From Lepiota brunneoincarnata (Eukaryota > Basidiomycota > Agaricomycetes > Agaricales > Agaricaceae), in NCBI GenBank assembly GCA_023014365.1, contig JAEBUN010000001.1, positions 3,472,001-3,536,000 of the forward strand: a DNA stretch of 64,000 nt. Direction: 5' to 3'. The first letter of the stretch is position 1. The number at the start of each line of letters is the position of its first letter. The notes beneath the pieces were generated by a model. The model was given only the letters and a program-made list of their open reading frames with translations, was not told where the DNA came from and made no database searches. Of this stretch, positions 23,028 through 32,902 are shown one piece after another. The position numbers were made by a program, and so were the translations under genes.

Positions 23028-23268
23028 GAGAGCTGACCCATCAGCCCTCGTCTTGTGCCATTGTAACTGCTGCAATGGTAAAGCTATTTCTCAATCACTG
23101 CATGTCCTGCACCTAGAAGCTCAGGAGCTATTGGGCCAATCAGTGACAACAAATCCCTCCCACTCATCTCTGCCCAACCCTTGGGACCCTTCCATGATGG
23201 ATCCAACACATTTCTCGCAGTTGCTAGCACTTCATCAGTTGACCAACACAAAGATTGGCTCTCTCAAG
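23028..23268 (+). pseudogene. Tnp2-like transposase, N-terminal segment
   Basis: Together with the ATG at 11903 this reads about 80 codons without a stop. It contains CHCNCCNGKAISQSLHVLHL, a Cys/His cluster where the family has a putative zinc-binding N-terminus. It is cut off on the left by the KH retroelement and on the right by gypsy element B. Confidence 0.55.
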
Positions 23269-23978
23269 TGTTATGAACAGTCCAGATTGAGAGGAACAAG
23301 AACAATTATTCAACTTTACAAGATGGGTACAGGAGACCACAGACCAGTTGCAAGCCCAGGAATATGAAGATGAAGAAGGGGTATATTACAATGCTATGCA
23401 GGACTTGGCAAGAGAAGCAGGAATGGAGATAACTCTGGAGGATATTCTGGAATACCCCGAGGACAAAGAAGATAGCCATGGATCAACCAATCCAACCTCC
23501 AATACAGATGGAAGCACCAAGAGAATGGAGAGCGAGAATAGAGGAGAATCCATGGAGATAGAATCAGGAGAAGGAAACTATGAGTCAGAGGAAAGTGATG
23601 GAACATCGCACAGCAGTGGAATGGAGAATGAGGACACTGACTCATTGTAATATATAAATAACAGTAGGATGCCATCAGCTAGGATGTGCATCATGGTCAA
23701 GACTGTGCAGGACAAGTAGAACAGCCCAATAACCTATAACGAGTATATAGTATCTCATAGGTATATAAGGCCTGTACAAGTAGAGATTAAAGCCTCAAGC
23801 TTTAATCTTGTTAACAGCGGTTGTTAACCCTCTCTGCCTTAACTTTGCATGTTCCCTTGTTATTCCATTGAGCACAATCCACTAAGCTCTACAAGGCCAA
23901 CCATCTCGGACACCTTGTAGAGTGATTGAAGGCCATTTCCAGTTATCCTTGGATACAGAAGGAGCACAGATCATAACA
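23269..23978 (+). repeat. Element B 5' LTR
   Basis: 710 bp. TATATAAG at 23762-23769 and predicted start region AAGCTTTAATCT at 23797-23808. A perfect 10-bp inverted repeat (23784-23793 with 23799-23808) straddles the predicted start. A 100-codon acidic Glu/Ser-rich frame (23348-23650) lies in the LTR and is kept in the other copies, although I do not claim it is translated. Confidence 0.8.
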
Positions 23979-23980
23979 TT

Positions 23981-23992
23981 AGATTAAAGCTT
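23981..23992 (+). other. Element B primer-binding site, self-priming type
   Basis: AGATTAAAGCTT lies 2 nt after the LTR. It is complementary over 12 nt to AAGCTTTAATCT (23797), 35 nt after the TATA box start. Confidence 0.7.
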
Positions 23993-24168
23993 CCTTTGGA
24001 CAACCTCCATCATACACCCTGTGGTATTGGTATGCCTTGTCACTACCCTTCCACACTGGCAGACAATACGCTTTATCGCTATCCGAGTGCCAACCGTATC
24101 TGACGACACACCTTGTTGCTGTCCAGTGATACACCCCTGTAGAGCAGGCCACCATACCCTCTACAGCC

Positions 24169-26033
24169 TTGGTCAGATGCACCAAAAGCGTTGATAGGTC
24201 ATCCACACCTTTAAGTGTTGATTGGGATAACGCACCCGTAAGTGTTGTATATAGGTCATCTGCACCTTCAAGTGTTGATTGGGATAATGCACCTGCAAGC
24301 GTTGTTTATTCACCTTCACCCCCACTTTCACCTTCAACTTCTTCCCTCTACACCCTGTCTACAAACCAAAACAACCCCCTTGCCACTGACTACGAAGAAT
24401 CTAACAGTTCTGACTGGTCGACAACTGACTCCAAACCCGACTTCACACCCCCTCCACCACGGACCATAAAAAGAAAACAAAACCTATACCCCTCACTCGT
24501 TCACCCTCTGGTTCCACACCGTACCCTACACAACCTACTGAGAGAGTTCAATGTCGGACAGAAGACCCAGGATACCCAGCACCCCCAGCATCAGTTCTTC
24601 AATCCCTACCCAAGCAAACACCACCAGAAAGAACTGCCACCTCTACCCACTCAAAGCTTGGGGAGCTGATTCATAGAACATCTACCCCATCCTCCAGTCC
24701 TCAACCCTCAACAAGTACAAGAACTTGCGACAACACTTTGCAACAGGAACCCCCAAGAACATCTTTACCCCTCACATCACCACTTGGATCACCGGTACAC
24801 TCACCACCTCAATCCAGTTCCCCTGTACAATCTGAATCATCTGAAGTTAGCCCCACTACTAGGTCTATTCACACTTCCGACGAGGAATCCACAACCTCTG
24901 ACATTGACAATATGGCCTCCTCTGCAAAGATCAATACACCCCCAACCTTTAATGGAGAGACTGACTACTACTACCTCTGGAAGGATGCAGTACAATTATA
25001 CATCGATTCAAAGCCCAGTGCCTTTTCCGATGACAAGACCAAGATACAATTTGCCCTTTCATACATGTCCACTGGCCCCGCTGCAACATGGAGAGGAGCA
25101 TTCTTGGAATGAAACAAGGAACTTGATGGAAGCCAGAACCTTCCAACATGGAAGAAATTCCTGGAAGGACTCAACACATCCTTTGCCCCAAACAATGTCC
25201 CTGCAGATGCAATGGACAGAATCTGCCACCTCAAACAGAATGGACGATATATCAATGATTACATATTCCAGTTCCAGATACTTGCCTATCAGGCCGACCT
25301 TGGAGATGGAGTGGTGGCAGTCAACTATTTCAAGAACAGGCTGGATCGCCCTGTTGCAATCAAGACAATTAGCCTCAATCCAGGAAACAAACTCAATGAC
25401 TGGTTCAAACAAGCTTGAACAGCATATCAAATATTACAAACTCAATGCGACTATATGCAAACTTGAGGAGCTCCCTTGTTTCCAACAACTTCATGCCCTC
25501 GCTCATTTAAAGGGAAAAGAAATGCTTTTACGCACTGTGTCCCACTCCCCTATCAAGTGACAGACCCTAATGCAATGGATATTGACCAACTCACCAAAGC
25601 GGTCTACAACCTTGACTTTGAGGAAGAGCCAGATCTACTCACCGAGGAAGCTGATGAAGATGAGGAGACTGAAGAAGACAGACTCCACCAGTTGGTACAG
25701 GAGTGCACCCGTGAAGCCCTCAACACAATCCTCACAGATGCCCAAAGAAGGGATCTCAAGGAGAAAAGATGCTTCAACTGCTGCAAGACTGGACACTTCA
25801 CCTGCAAATGCCCCACCAAGAAGACCATATATTGCCAATCCGAATTACCCCACAATTTGGATGCCAGAAACCAGTCAAATGCGATATCCAGAAGAAGACA
25901 AGCAAGCTATAAGAAGAACTCCCTATACAACATACTAGAAGATGCAACTGACGAAGAAGTCGAGGACATTTATGAACACTTCGCAAATGAATCCAACCAC
26001 CCAGATGCCCCTCTGGTTAAGGATTTTGCCTAA
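24169..26033 (+). pseudogene. Element B gag
   Basis: The N-terminal Ser/Pro-rich frame (24169-24669) includes a 57-bp tandem duplication encoding a repeated SVDWDNAP-type segment. The capsid-like part starts near MASSAKINTPPTFNGETDYY (24912), with TKIQFALSYMSTGPAATWRG and VNYFKNRLDRPV. A separate frame (25476-26033) carries an acidic linker, the zinc knuckle CFNCCKTGHFTCKC and a C-terminal tail. In-frame TGA at 25110 and 25416 and at least two frame changes inactivate it. Some TGA codons stand where element A has Arg-like contexts, suggesting CGA to TGA. Confidence 0.7.
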
Positions 26034-26916
26034 GGAGACCAGCCACCATGTCTAGCCCTCCACAAAGACCCCCTTCCTTTCCCCATCCACAAAATGATAT
26101 TAATGTCATAAAACTACAGGAATCATCAGCACACATAATAGATCTACCCTGCCAAATCCAAAAACACAAAATCACTAAGGAAGGACCTGAAAGCATGGAA
26201 CTACTTGCCCTACTCAACTCAGGAGCAGCAGGAAATTTCATTGACCCTGGAATGGTCAGACAACACTCATTTAAGACAGTACCCCTCGATTGACCCATCA
26301 AAGTATGAAATGCCAATGGATCCATTAACAAAAATGGGACAGCCACCCATTATACAACCCTCAACATAACAGTTAATGGAAAGGATATGGAGATCAAACC
26401 AAAAGTAGTCTCCCTTGGAAGCCCAAGACTCATCCTTGGATTCCCTTGGCTTGCAGAACACAACCCAGACATCAACTGGGACACCAAACAATTATGCTGG
26501 AGAAACAAACGTTGGGACAACACTATTTTCTGAGAACTCATCCAATCTATGGAACCTGATTGGCTACCCTCAAGCCTACAAGCTTTGAAGAAATTAACTT
26601 CAAAGCTTCAGCATCACAATTCCTTGCTGTACAACATGGAGAAAAGAAGAACAACAACCCAAGAAAAGTCGTACCCACAGAATTCCATGAATACCTCCCA
26701 GTATTCAGCAAGAAACAAGCTGAACGATTCCCCCCACAATGACCATGGGATCACAAGATCAAACTCAAGGAATTATTCAAACCAATTGCTATGAAATCCT
26801 ACCGACTCTCCCTTAATGAAGAAAAGGAACTCGACATGTTTCTTGAAGAAAACCTTCAGAAAGGATACATTCGACCATCTGAATCACCAATGGCCTCACC
26901 TTTTCTTCTTTGTAGG

Positions 26917-27579
26917 TGTCATATCCACACCAAACCTAGAGCTTAACCATTAGGCTTCGGCTTCTCGACTCCACGTGTGCTCCACACGACAACCCTATGC
27001 CCTCCGACTCGGCCCCGACTGGCTCCGACCGCAACCCTTCGCCCCGATCACGCGACCTACCTCTACACGTGCCACGACCACCTGACCCTCGGTGCTCCCA
27101 TTGTCCAGTTCTCCATTCTCCGTCCGTAATCAGAATACGTTACCAGTCTCCATACCCGTACCGGTCTCCATTCCATTCGAAATTATTCGTAATCCGCTTG
27201 TAACCATATGGGTCTCCGCTTCGCTCCGCACGTAGTCAGTACGAGTCATCATTCGTCGAGCTAGTAGTATATATACCGTAGGCACTTGGCTTGTACTCCT
27301 CAGTCTGATAATCGAATCGAGCAGCGGACCAGCTCCCTGTTCCATATCCTCTCCTCTCTTCTGCCTCGCTCCGCTTCGGCTCCGACTTCCTGAAATACGG
27401 ACTAGGACAGTAGGAGGGCACAGCACATAAGCTGAGGCCGCAAGTCCAACCCCCTGCCCGACGTACTCCGCCTCGGTCCCGAAGTCTACGTACTGACTTC
27501 GCCCTGTCCCCCGGTTACCTTATACCAAGGATACCACCCCGACCCTCCGCTTCGGTCCCGACCCGCACCGGCTCTAACA
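26917..27579 (+). repeat. Element C 5' LTR with TATA box and start region
   Basis: TGTCATATCC...GGCTCTAACA. TATATATA at 27268-27275 and predicted transcript start AGTCTGATAAT at 27302, 34 nt after the box begins. Solo copies lie at 12521 and 44120. Confidence 0.9.
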
Positions 27580-27581
27580 GT

Positions 27582-27592
27582 ATTATCAGACT
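27582..27592 (+). other. Element C primer-binding site, self-priming type
   Basis: ATTATCAGACT begins 2 nt after the LTR. It is the exact reverse complement of AGTCTGATAAT at 27302-27312, the predicted 5' end of the RNA. It is 11 nt long, as in Tf1. Confidence 0.75.
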
Positions 27593-27632
27593 CAAACTCC
27601 TCCTGTCCACCACACTCTGAATTTTTCTAACC

Positions 27633-29033
27633 ATGGTCTCTCGAACAGTTACCCGTACTCGCACTCTGGTAACTCCAGCCGCTCGCCGTAGCAAACGCAT
27701 CACTCGACAACCTCCTTCCGAGGAACTGCAACCCGACTCCCCGAGGGCTTCTCGCTCTCACCAACAATCGATCGCACCCTCGACCCCAGACCGTTTCTCT
27801 GAAGATATACAACCTTCAGTATTCCGGACTCCCGACGGCCCCGACAACGGCCCCGACCCCAATCCTGATCCCAGCGACCCTGGTGATCCCGACGACTACC
27901 CTGACAATGGGGACGGGCCCCCGGGCGACGACGAACCATCAGACAACGGCGACAACAACAACAACATCCCACCTGGCAACACCCGAGACGACCATGATAG
28001 ACTCATACTCCGAGTTTTCCAACGCATAGCCGACCAAATGGACGGCCGTGGGAACTCTCAAGCCCCACAGCCTCCTCGATCTCCCCGTACCAAAGCTCGC
28101 GAACCTGACATCTTTACAGGTTCCGACCCCGCCAAACTCAAACCCTTCCTCTTCCAATGTCGGCTCTATTTCCGTACTAACCCGGCCCAGTTCGCTATCC
28201 CCGCCACCAAGGTCAACTTCGCGTTGACATACCTCACAGGCGTGGCACAGCAACACTTCGAAATCGGCCTCGACGAGGCCGACAACCACGGAATAATACA
28301 CGACTGGATCGAGGACTGGGACCAGTTCACCCTGGAACTGCAGACCAATTTCGGTCCCGCGGATCCGACCGGAGAAGCTGCTGAGCAGCTTGACTCCCTC
28401 CGAATGCGCTACGACGAGAAGATCGCCGTCTACAACGTCGATTTCCTCCGTCTAGCTGGCCAACTCCGCTGGGGTGACGAAGTATTCTGTCACCGCTACT
28501 ACAAAGGCCTCCCCGACCGCATCCAGGACATTCTGTCCAATCGGCCCGACGGCAAGCCCGACACCTTCATCGAAATGCGAGCAGCAGCGATGAAGATCGA
28601 CGCTCGCTACTGGGAACGCCAACGCGAGAAGGCCCGCGCCAAATCCGTTTCGGACCCGACCGCCTCTAGGAAACCTGGAGGTAACCCATCCCCTTCCACC
28701 TCGACCAACCCGCAACCTGCCGCCAAGCCTGCCAATAATAACAGAGGCAGCACGCCCAACACCAGCCTCAAGGGCAATCCGCCCAACCCGTCCGCCGGTC
28801 AGAAATCGGCCCCGCCCAAATCCGACCTTACTAGTAAACTTGGTAAGGACGGTAAATTAACCCCCGAGGAACGTCAACGACGTTTCGACAATAACCTCTG
28901 CCTTGTCTGCGCAGATCCCAATCACAGGGCTGCTAACTGCGACAAGAAAAAATTCCCTGATGCCAAGGCTAAAGGCCGACAGGCTCAGCTCCCCGAGACA
29001 GACGCGCCGGCTCTCCCGAGCTCGGAAAAATAG
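27633..29033 (+). CDS. Element C Gag
   Basis: 466 residues, uninterrupted. The N-terminus is basic, then come Pro/Asp/Gly/Asn-rich low complexity (about 70-115) and a retrotransposon gag domain (about 150-335) with FTGSDPAKLKPFLFQC, KVNFALTYLTG, DSLRMRYDEKIAVYNVDFLR and KGLPDRIQDIL. A basic Ser/Pro/Asn-rich linker follows, then one zinc knuckle CLVCADPNHRAANC (about 423-436). It forms the RNA-packaging particle. The start at 27633 is the first Met, 40 nt after the primer site. It ends with TAG at 29031-29033 inside a probable -1 frameshift signal leading to pol. Confidence 0.9.
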   Translation: MVSRTVTRTRTLVTPAARRSKRITRQPPSEELQPDSPRASRSHQQSIAPSTPDRFSEDIQPSVFRTPDGPDNGPDPNPDPSDPGDPDDYPDNGDGPPGDDEPSDNGDNNNNIPPGNTRDDHDRLILRVFQRIADQMDGRGNSQAPQPPRSPRTKAREPDIFTGSDPAKLKPFLFQCRLYFRTNPAQFAIPATKVNFALTYLTGVAQQHFEIGLDEADNHGIIHDWIEDWDQFTLELQTNFGPADPTGEAAEQLDSLRMRYDEKIAVYNVDFLRLAGQLRWGDEVFCHRYYKGLPDRIQDILSNRPDGKPDTFIEMRAAAMKIDARYWERQREKARAKSVSDPTASRKPGGNPSPSTSTNPQPAAKPANNNRGSTPNTSLKGNPPNPSAGQKSAPPKSDLTSKLGKDGKLTPEERQRRFDNNLCLVCADPNHRAANCDKKKFPDAKAKGRQAQLPETDAPALPSSEK

Positions 29034-29068
29034 TCGGCGGTCCTCAGGCCTCTGCACAGACTGAGGAT
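29024..29068 (+). promoter_or_regulatory. Probable -1 ribosomal frameshift signal between gag and pol of element C
   Basis: The gag stop is preceded by GGAAAAA (29024-29030). Eight to ten nt further on, TCCTCAG (29041-29047) can pair perfectly with CTGAGGA (29061-29067), giving a stem with a 13-nt loop. Pol is in the -1 frame and is open from 29030 onward. The run is not a canonical X XXY YYZ heptamer in the gag frame, so the exact slip is uncertain. Confidence 0.5.
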
Positions 29069-32000
29069 CGCATTGAACTCTGCTGTGCTCCAGAGAGTTT
29101 CCGTCTCAATGCGTCCGCTCTTTCCGACCCGAACTCCTTTCATATCACATTAACTTCTCCTTTAATTACTTCTGTATCTTCTGTCTCCGCTTCCGTACTC
29201 TCCGCTTCGGACCCGATTTCTACAACGGACAATGTAGTTAGTTCTGATTTCTCTTCTCTTTCTCCTTTCAAAGCCCTTGTTGATAGTGGTTCTACTCACT
29301 GTTTTGTGGACTCATCTTTTGTTCGTTCTCATAGTATTCCAACCTCGTCCATTCCGGCTATTGAACTTCGGTTATTTGATGGGACCTCAAATGCCTACAT
29401 TACGGAGTTTGCGCAACTGCCTGTATCTTTCCCCTCCGGTGAATCTATCATTTTGGACACTTATGTCACCCGGCTCGACTCTTCCTGTTCTGTGGTCTTA
29501 GGACACAACTGGCTCACCCGCTACAATCCGTTGATTGACTGGGCTTTGGGCAGTATTACTTTCCGGCCATCCCTACTCGAGAATCCTGCTTCCGTCTCTA
29601 CCTGTGTCGCACCCGCATCGGCTCCGCCTATGGCCGCCCCTGACTCCCCTGACCTAGGTTCACCACCCCTGTCTGGGACCTCGTCCCAATCTGTCCCCCT
29701 TGCGAAACCGCACATCTCCTTGATAAACGCTCCTGCCTTTATCCGCGCTGCCAAGCTCCCTGGCTCCCAACAATTCCGAATAAATCTTTCCGCCGCCTCC
29801 GCATCGGCCGCGTCCTCTTCTGTCTCCGAGGAACCGCCTGACCTCTCGTCTATCCCCAAGGAATACCACAAGTTCGCTGACGTTTTCAGTAAATCGCGTG
29901 CTGACACACTTGCTCCACACCGCCCTTACGACCTCCAGATTAACCTAGAGGATGGCGGTCAGCCTCCGGTCGGTACCATTTACTCCCTTTCACAATCGGA
30001 GCTTGGAGCTCTACGTGATTTTATTGACGAACATTTATCTATTGGTTTCATCCGCCCCTCCACTTCCCCTCATGGAGCCCCGGTCCTCTTCGTCAAGAAA
30101 AAGGACGGCTCCCTCCGCTTATGCGTTGATTTTAGAGGTCTCAACCGTATCACCAAGAAGGACCGCTATCCCCTTCCGCTCATCTCCGACCTCTTAGACT
30201 CCCCTCGCAAAGCTCGCGTATATACCAAGATCGACCTCCGCCACGCCTACCATCTTGTCCGCGTTGCTGACGGCGACGAATGGAAGACCGCCTTTCGGAC
30301 CCGCTACGGCTCCTTCGAATGGATGGTTATGCCTTTCGGCCTCACCAATGCCCCCGCCACCTTCCAGCAGTTCATGAACGATATATTCAAGGACATGCTC
30401 GACGTCTGCGTTACTATCTACCTTGACGACATTCTGATATACTCCGACAACCATAGTATCCATCGTGACCAAGTCAAGGAGGTCCTCAAGCGGCTCCGCC
30501 AACACGGTCTATACGCCCGCCCTGACAAATGCCAGTTCCACTCTGACACAGTGGAATATCTCGGCTACATTCTCTCCCCCGACGGCCTCCGAATGGACCA
30601 ATCTAAGGTCAAGACCATCCAGGAGTGGCCTGAGCCTAAGAAAGTCAAGGACATCCAGTCCTTCCTAGGCTTCGCCAATTTCTACCGTCGCTTCATTCAC
30701 AGATACTCCGACATCGTCGTTCCGCTCACTCGCCTCACCCGCAAAGACGTGAAGTGGAATTTTACTGATGATTGTCGCGAGGCCTTTAACTCCCTGAAGG
30801 AAGCATTTATCTCCGCCCCTGTCCTCACTCCTTGGGTCCCCGACGCTCAGATCATTGTCGAGACCGACGCCTCCGACTACGCCCTTGCGGCAATCCTCTC
30901 TATCATCACCGACGATGGGGAGGTCCATCCCGTTGCATTCCATTCCCGCACCTTTAACACGGCCGAACTCAACTATGACACTCACGACAAGGAACTCCTG
31001 GCGATATTCGAAGCCTTTCGCATCTGGCGGCACTATCTCGAAGGTGCCCCCCTTGCTATTGATGTGGTCACTGACCACAAGAACCTCGAATACTTCTGCA
31101 CCACCAAGATCCTGACTCGCTGCCAAGCTCGTTGGTCCGAGTTCCTATCCCAATTCCACCTTGTCATCCGTTTCCGACCCGGCCGCCTCGGCACCAAGCC
31201 TGACGCCCTAACTAGACGATGGGACGTCTACCCTAAAGGGGGGAATAGCGACTATGCATCAGTCAACCCGCACAACTTCCGGCCTGTGTTCACTCACGAA
31301 CAGCTCGCGGCCTCCGTCCGTGCCACCACTCTTTACGCCCCTTCCCTTCGCGCAGCTGTAGTCATGGACCTCGATCAGCTACACCGCGATATTCTCGCCG
31401 CCCTACCAGCGGATCCGACCGCTTCCGCCCATCTTGCCAGCCCAGAAGGCCGTTGGTCAGTTAATGATAAAGGTTTCCTCCTCTTAGACGACAGAATCTA
31501 CGTCCCTGACACCGACAATCTCCGACTTCGGGTCCTCCAGTACAAGCATGATCACGTCCTAGCCGGCCACTTCGGTCAGAATAAAACGCTGGAACTCATC
31601 CGGCGCGAATACACCTGGCCTAGCGTCTGCACCTTCGTCAAGGATTTCTGTAAGTCTTGCGTCACCTGTATGAGGTCTAAACCCCAGTGCCATCGCCCCT
31701 ACGGTCTCCTTAAGCAACTCCCCATCCCCGAACGCCCTTGGAATTCAATCTCCATGGACTTCATCGAAAAACTTCCCGCCTCCTCCGGCTATGACGCCAT
31801 CCTGGTAATCGTTGACAGACTCACCAAGCAATCCCTCTTCATCCCGACTTATGATACCGTCACCTCCTCCGACCTTGCCCGCCTATTCGTCCTCCACGTC
31901 TTCTCCAAGCACGGCGTACCCGAACATGTTACCTCCGACCGCGGCTCCGAATTCGTCTCCCACTTCTTCCGCTCATTGGGACAAGCCCTTGACATGAAGC

Positions 32001-32833
32001 TACATTTCACCTCGGGCTACCATCCAGAAGGCGACGGACAAACGGAACGCACCAACCAGACCCTCGAACAATACCTTCGGGTCTATTGTAACTACCAACA
32101 GGACAATTGGTCCGAATTACTACCCCTAGCTGAGTTTGCTTACAACAACGCTCCTAGTGCCACCACCGGTATCTCCCCATTCTTCGCTAATAAAGGATAC
32201 CATCCGAACATCACAGTTCATCCTGAACGCAATCTTGCCTCCGCCCGGGCCCGCCATTTTGCTGTTGATCTCGACGACCTACATACCACCCTGAAGTCCG
32301 AAATAGCGCTAGCCCAGCAACGTTATCAGACCTCCGCCGACGCCCGCCGACTCCCCGCCCCGGACTTCAAGGTTGGACAAAAGGTATTCGTGAAAGCCCA
32401 ATTCTTCCGCACCACCCGTCCCTCCAAAAAACTCTCCGAAAAGTACCTTGGGCCTTATGAGATCATTGCACAAGCAGGTACTCACTCCCTTACACTCCGG
32501 CTTCCCGACTCCATGCGTGGAGTACACCCAGTCTTCCATGTTTCCATGCTCGAACCAGCCACACCTAACACCATACCCGCCCGATCGGATCCGCCGCCCG
32601 TGCCGGTTTCCATTGACGGTGAACCAGAATACGAGATTGCCCGCATCGTCGACTCTAAGATCGATCGGCGCCGCGCGTGCAAGCTCCTCTATAAAGTCAT
32701 CTGGTTAGGTTACGAAGACACTGAAGAAGAGTCCTCGTGGTTGCCAGCCACCGAGCTTGAACATGCTATAGATCTCGTAGAGGCTTTTCATTCCTCTTAC
32801 CCTGCAAAGCCTGGTCCTCTTCACTCACTTTGA
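29030..32833 (+). CDS. Element C Pol: protease, RT, RNase H, integrase, chromodomain
   Basis: About 1267 residues in the -1 frame relative to gag, counted from the overlap. The first internal Met is at 29306. Protease: ALVDSGSTHCFVD with VVLGHNWL. RT: FVKKKDGSLRLCVDFRGLNR, YTKIDLRHAYHLVRV, MPFGLTNAPATFQ and TIYLDDILIYS (YLDD). RNase H: IIVETDASDYALAAIL and NYDTHDKELLAI. Integrase zinc domain H-H-C-C (HDHVLAGHFGQNKT...CKSCVTC), then D (SMDFIEKLPAS), D (VTSDRGSEF) and E (GQTERTNQ). C-terminal chromodomain-like module: EYEIARIVDSKIDRR, YKVIWLGYEDTEEESSW. All catalytic residues are present with no stop or frameshift. Together with Gag this would be enough for copying and integration. Confidence 0.9.
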   Translation: MVGGPQASAQTEDRIELCCAPESFRLNASALSDPNSFHITLTSPLITSVSSVSASVLSASDPISTTDNVVSSDFSSLSPFKALVDSGSTHCFVDSSFVRSHSIPTSSIPAIELRLFDGTSNAYITEFAQLPVSFPSGESIILDTYVTRLDSSCSVVLGHNWLTRYNPLIDWALGSITFRPSLLENPASVSTCVAPASAPPMAAPDSPDLGSPPLSGTSSQSVPLAKPHISLINAPAFIRAAKLPGSQQFRINLSAASASAASSSVSEEPPDLSSIPKEYHKFADVFSKSRADTLAPHRPYDLQINLEDGGQPPVGTIYSLSQSELGALRDFIDEHLSIGFIRPSTSPHGAPVLFVKKKDGSLRLCVDFRGLNRITKKDRYPLPLISDLLDSPRKARVYTKIDLRHAYHLVRVADGDEWKTAFRTRYGSFEWMVMPFGLTNAPATFQQFMNDIFKDMLDVCVTIYLDDILIYSDNHSIHRDQVKEVLKRLRQHGLYARPDKCQFHSDTVEYLGYILSPDGLRMDQSKVKTIQEWPEPKKVKDIQSFLGFANFYRRFIHRYSDIVVPLTRLTRKDVKWNFTDDCREAFNSLKEAFISAPVLTPWVPDAQIIVETDASDYALAAILSIITDDGEVHPVAFHSRTFNTAELNYDTHDKELLAIFEAFRIWRHYLEGAPLAIDVVTDHKNLEYFCTTKILTRCQARWSEFLSQFHLVIRFRPGRLGTKPDALTRRWDVYPKGGNSDYASVNPHNFRPVFTHEQLAASVRATTLYAPSLRAAVVMDLDQLHRDILAALPADPTASAHLASPEGRWSVNDKGFLLLDDRIYVPDTDNLRLRVLQYKHDHVLAGHFGQNKTLELIRREYTWPSVCTFVKDFCKSCVTCMRSKPQCHRPYGLLKQLPIPERPWNSISMDFIEKLPASSGYDAILVIVDRLTKQSLFIPTYDTVTSSDLARLFVLHVFSKHGVPEHVTSDRGSEFVSHFFRSLGQALDMKLHFTSGYHPEGDGQTERTNQTLEQYLRVYCNYQQDNWSELLPLAEFAYNNAPSATTGISPFFANKGYHPNITVHPERNLASARARHFAVDLDDLHTTLKSEIALAQQRYQTSADARRLPAPDFKVGQKVFVKAQFFRTTRPSKKLSEKYLGPYEIIAQAGTHSLTLRLPDSMRGVHPVFHVSMLEPATPNTIPARSDPPPVPVSIDGEPEYEIARIVDSKIDRRRACKLLYKVIWLGYEDTEEESSWLPATELEHAIDLVEAFHSSYPAKPGPLHSL

Positions 32834-32902
32834 GTTACTGACCACACATCGCACCAAGAAACAACCATGTATTAAACAAACCAAAAAAACAACCCCGTAC
32901 AA

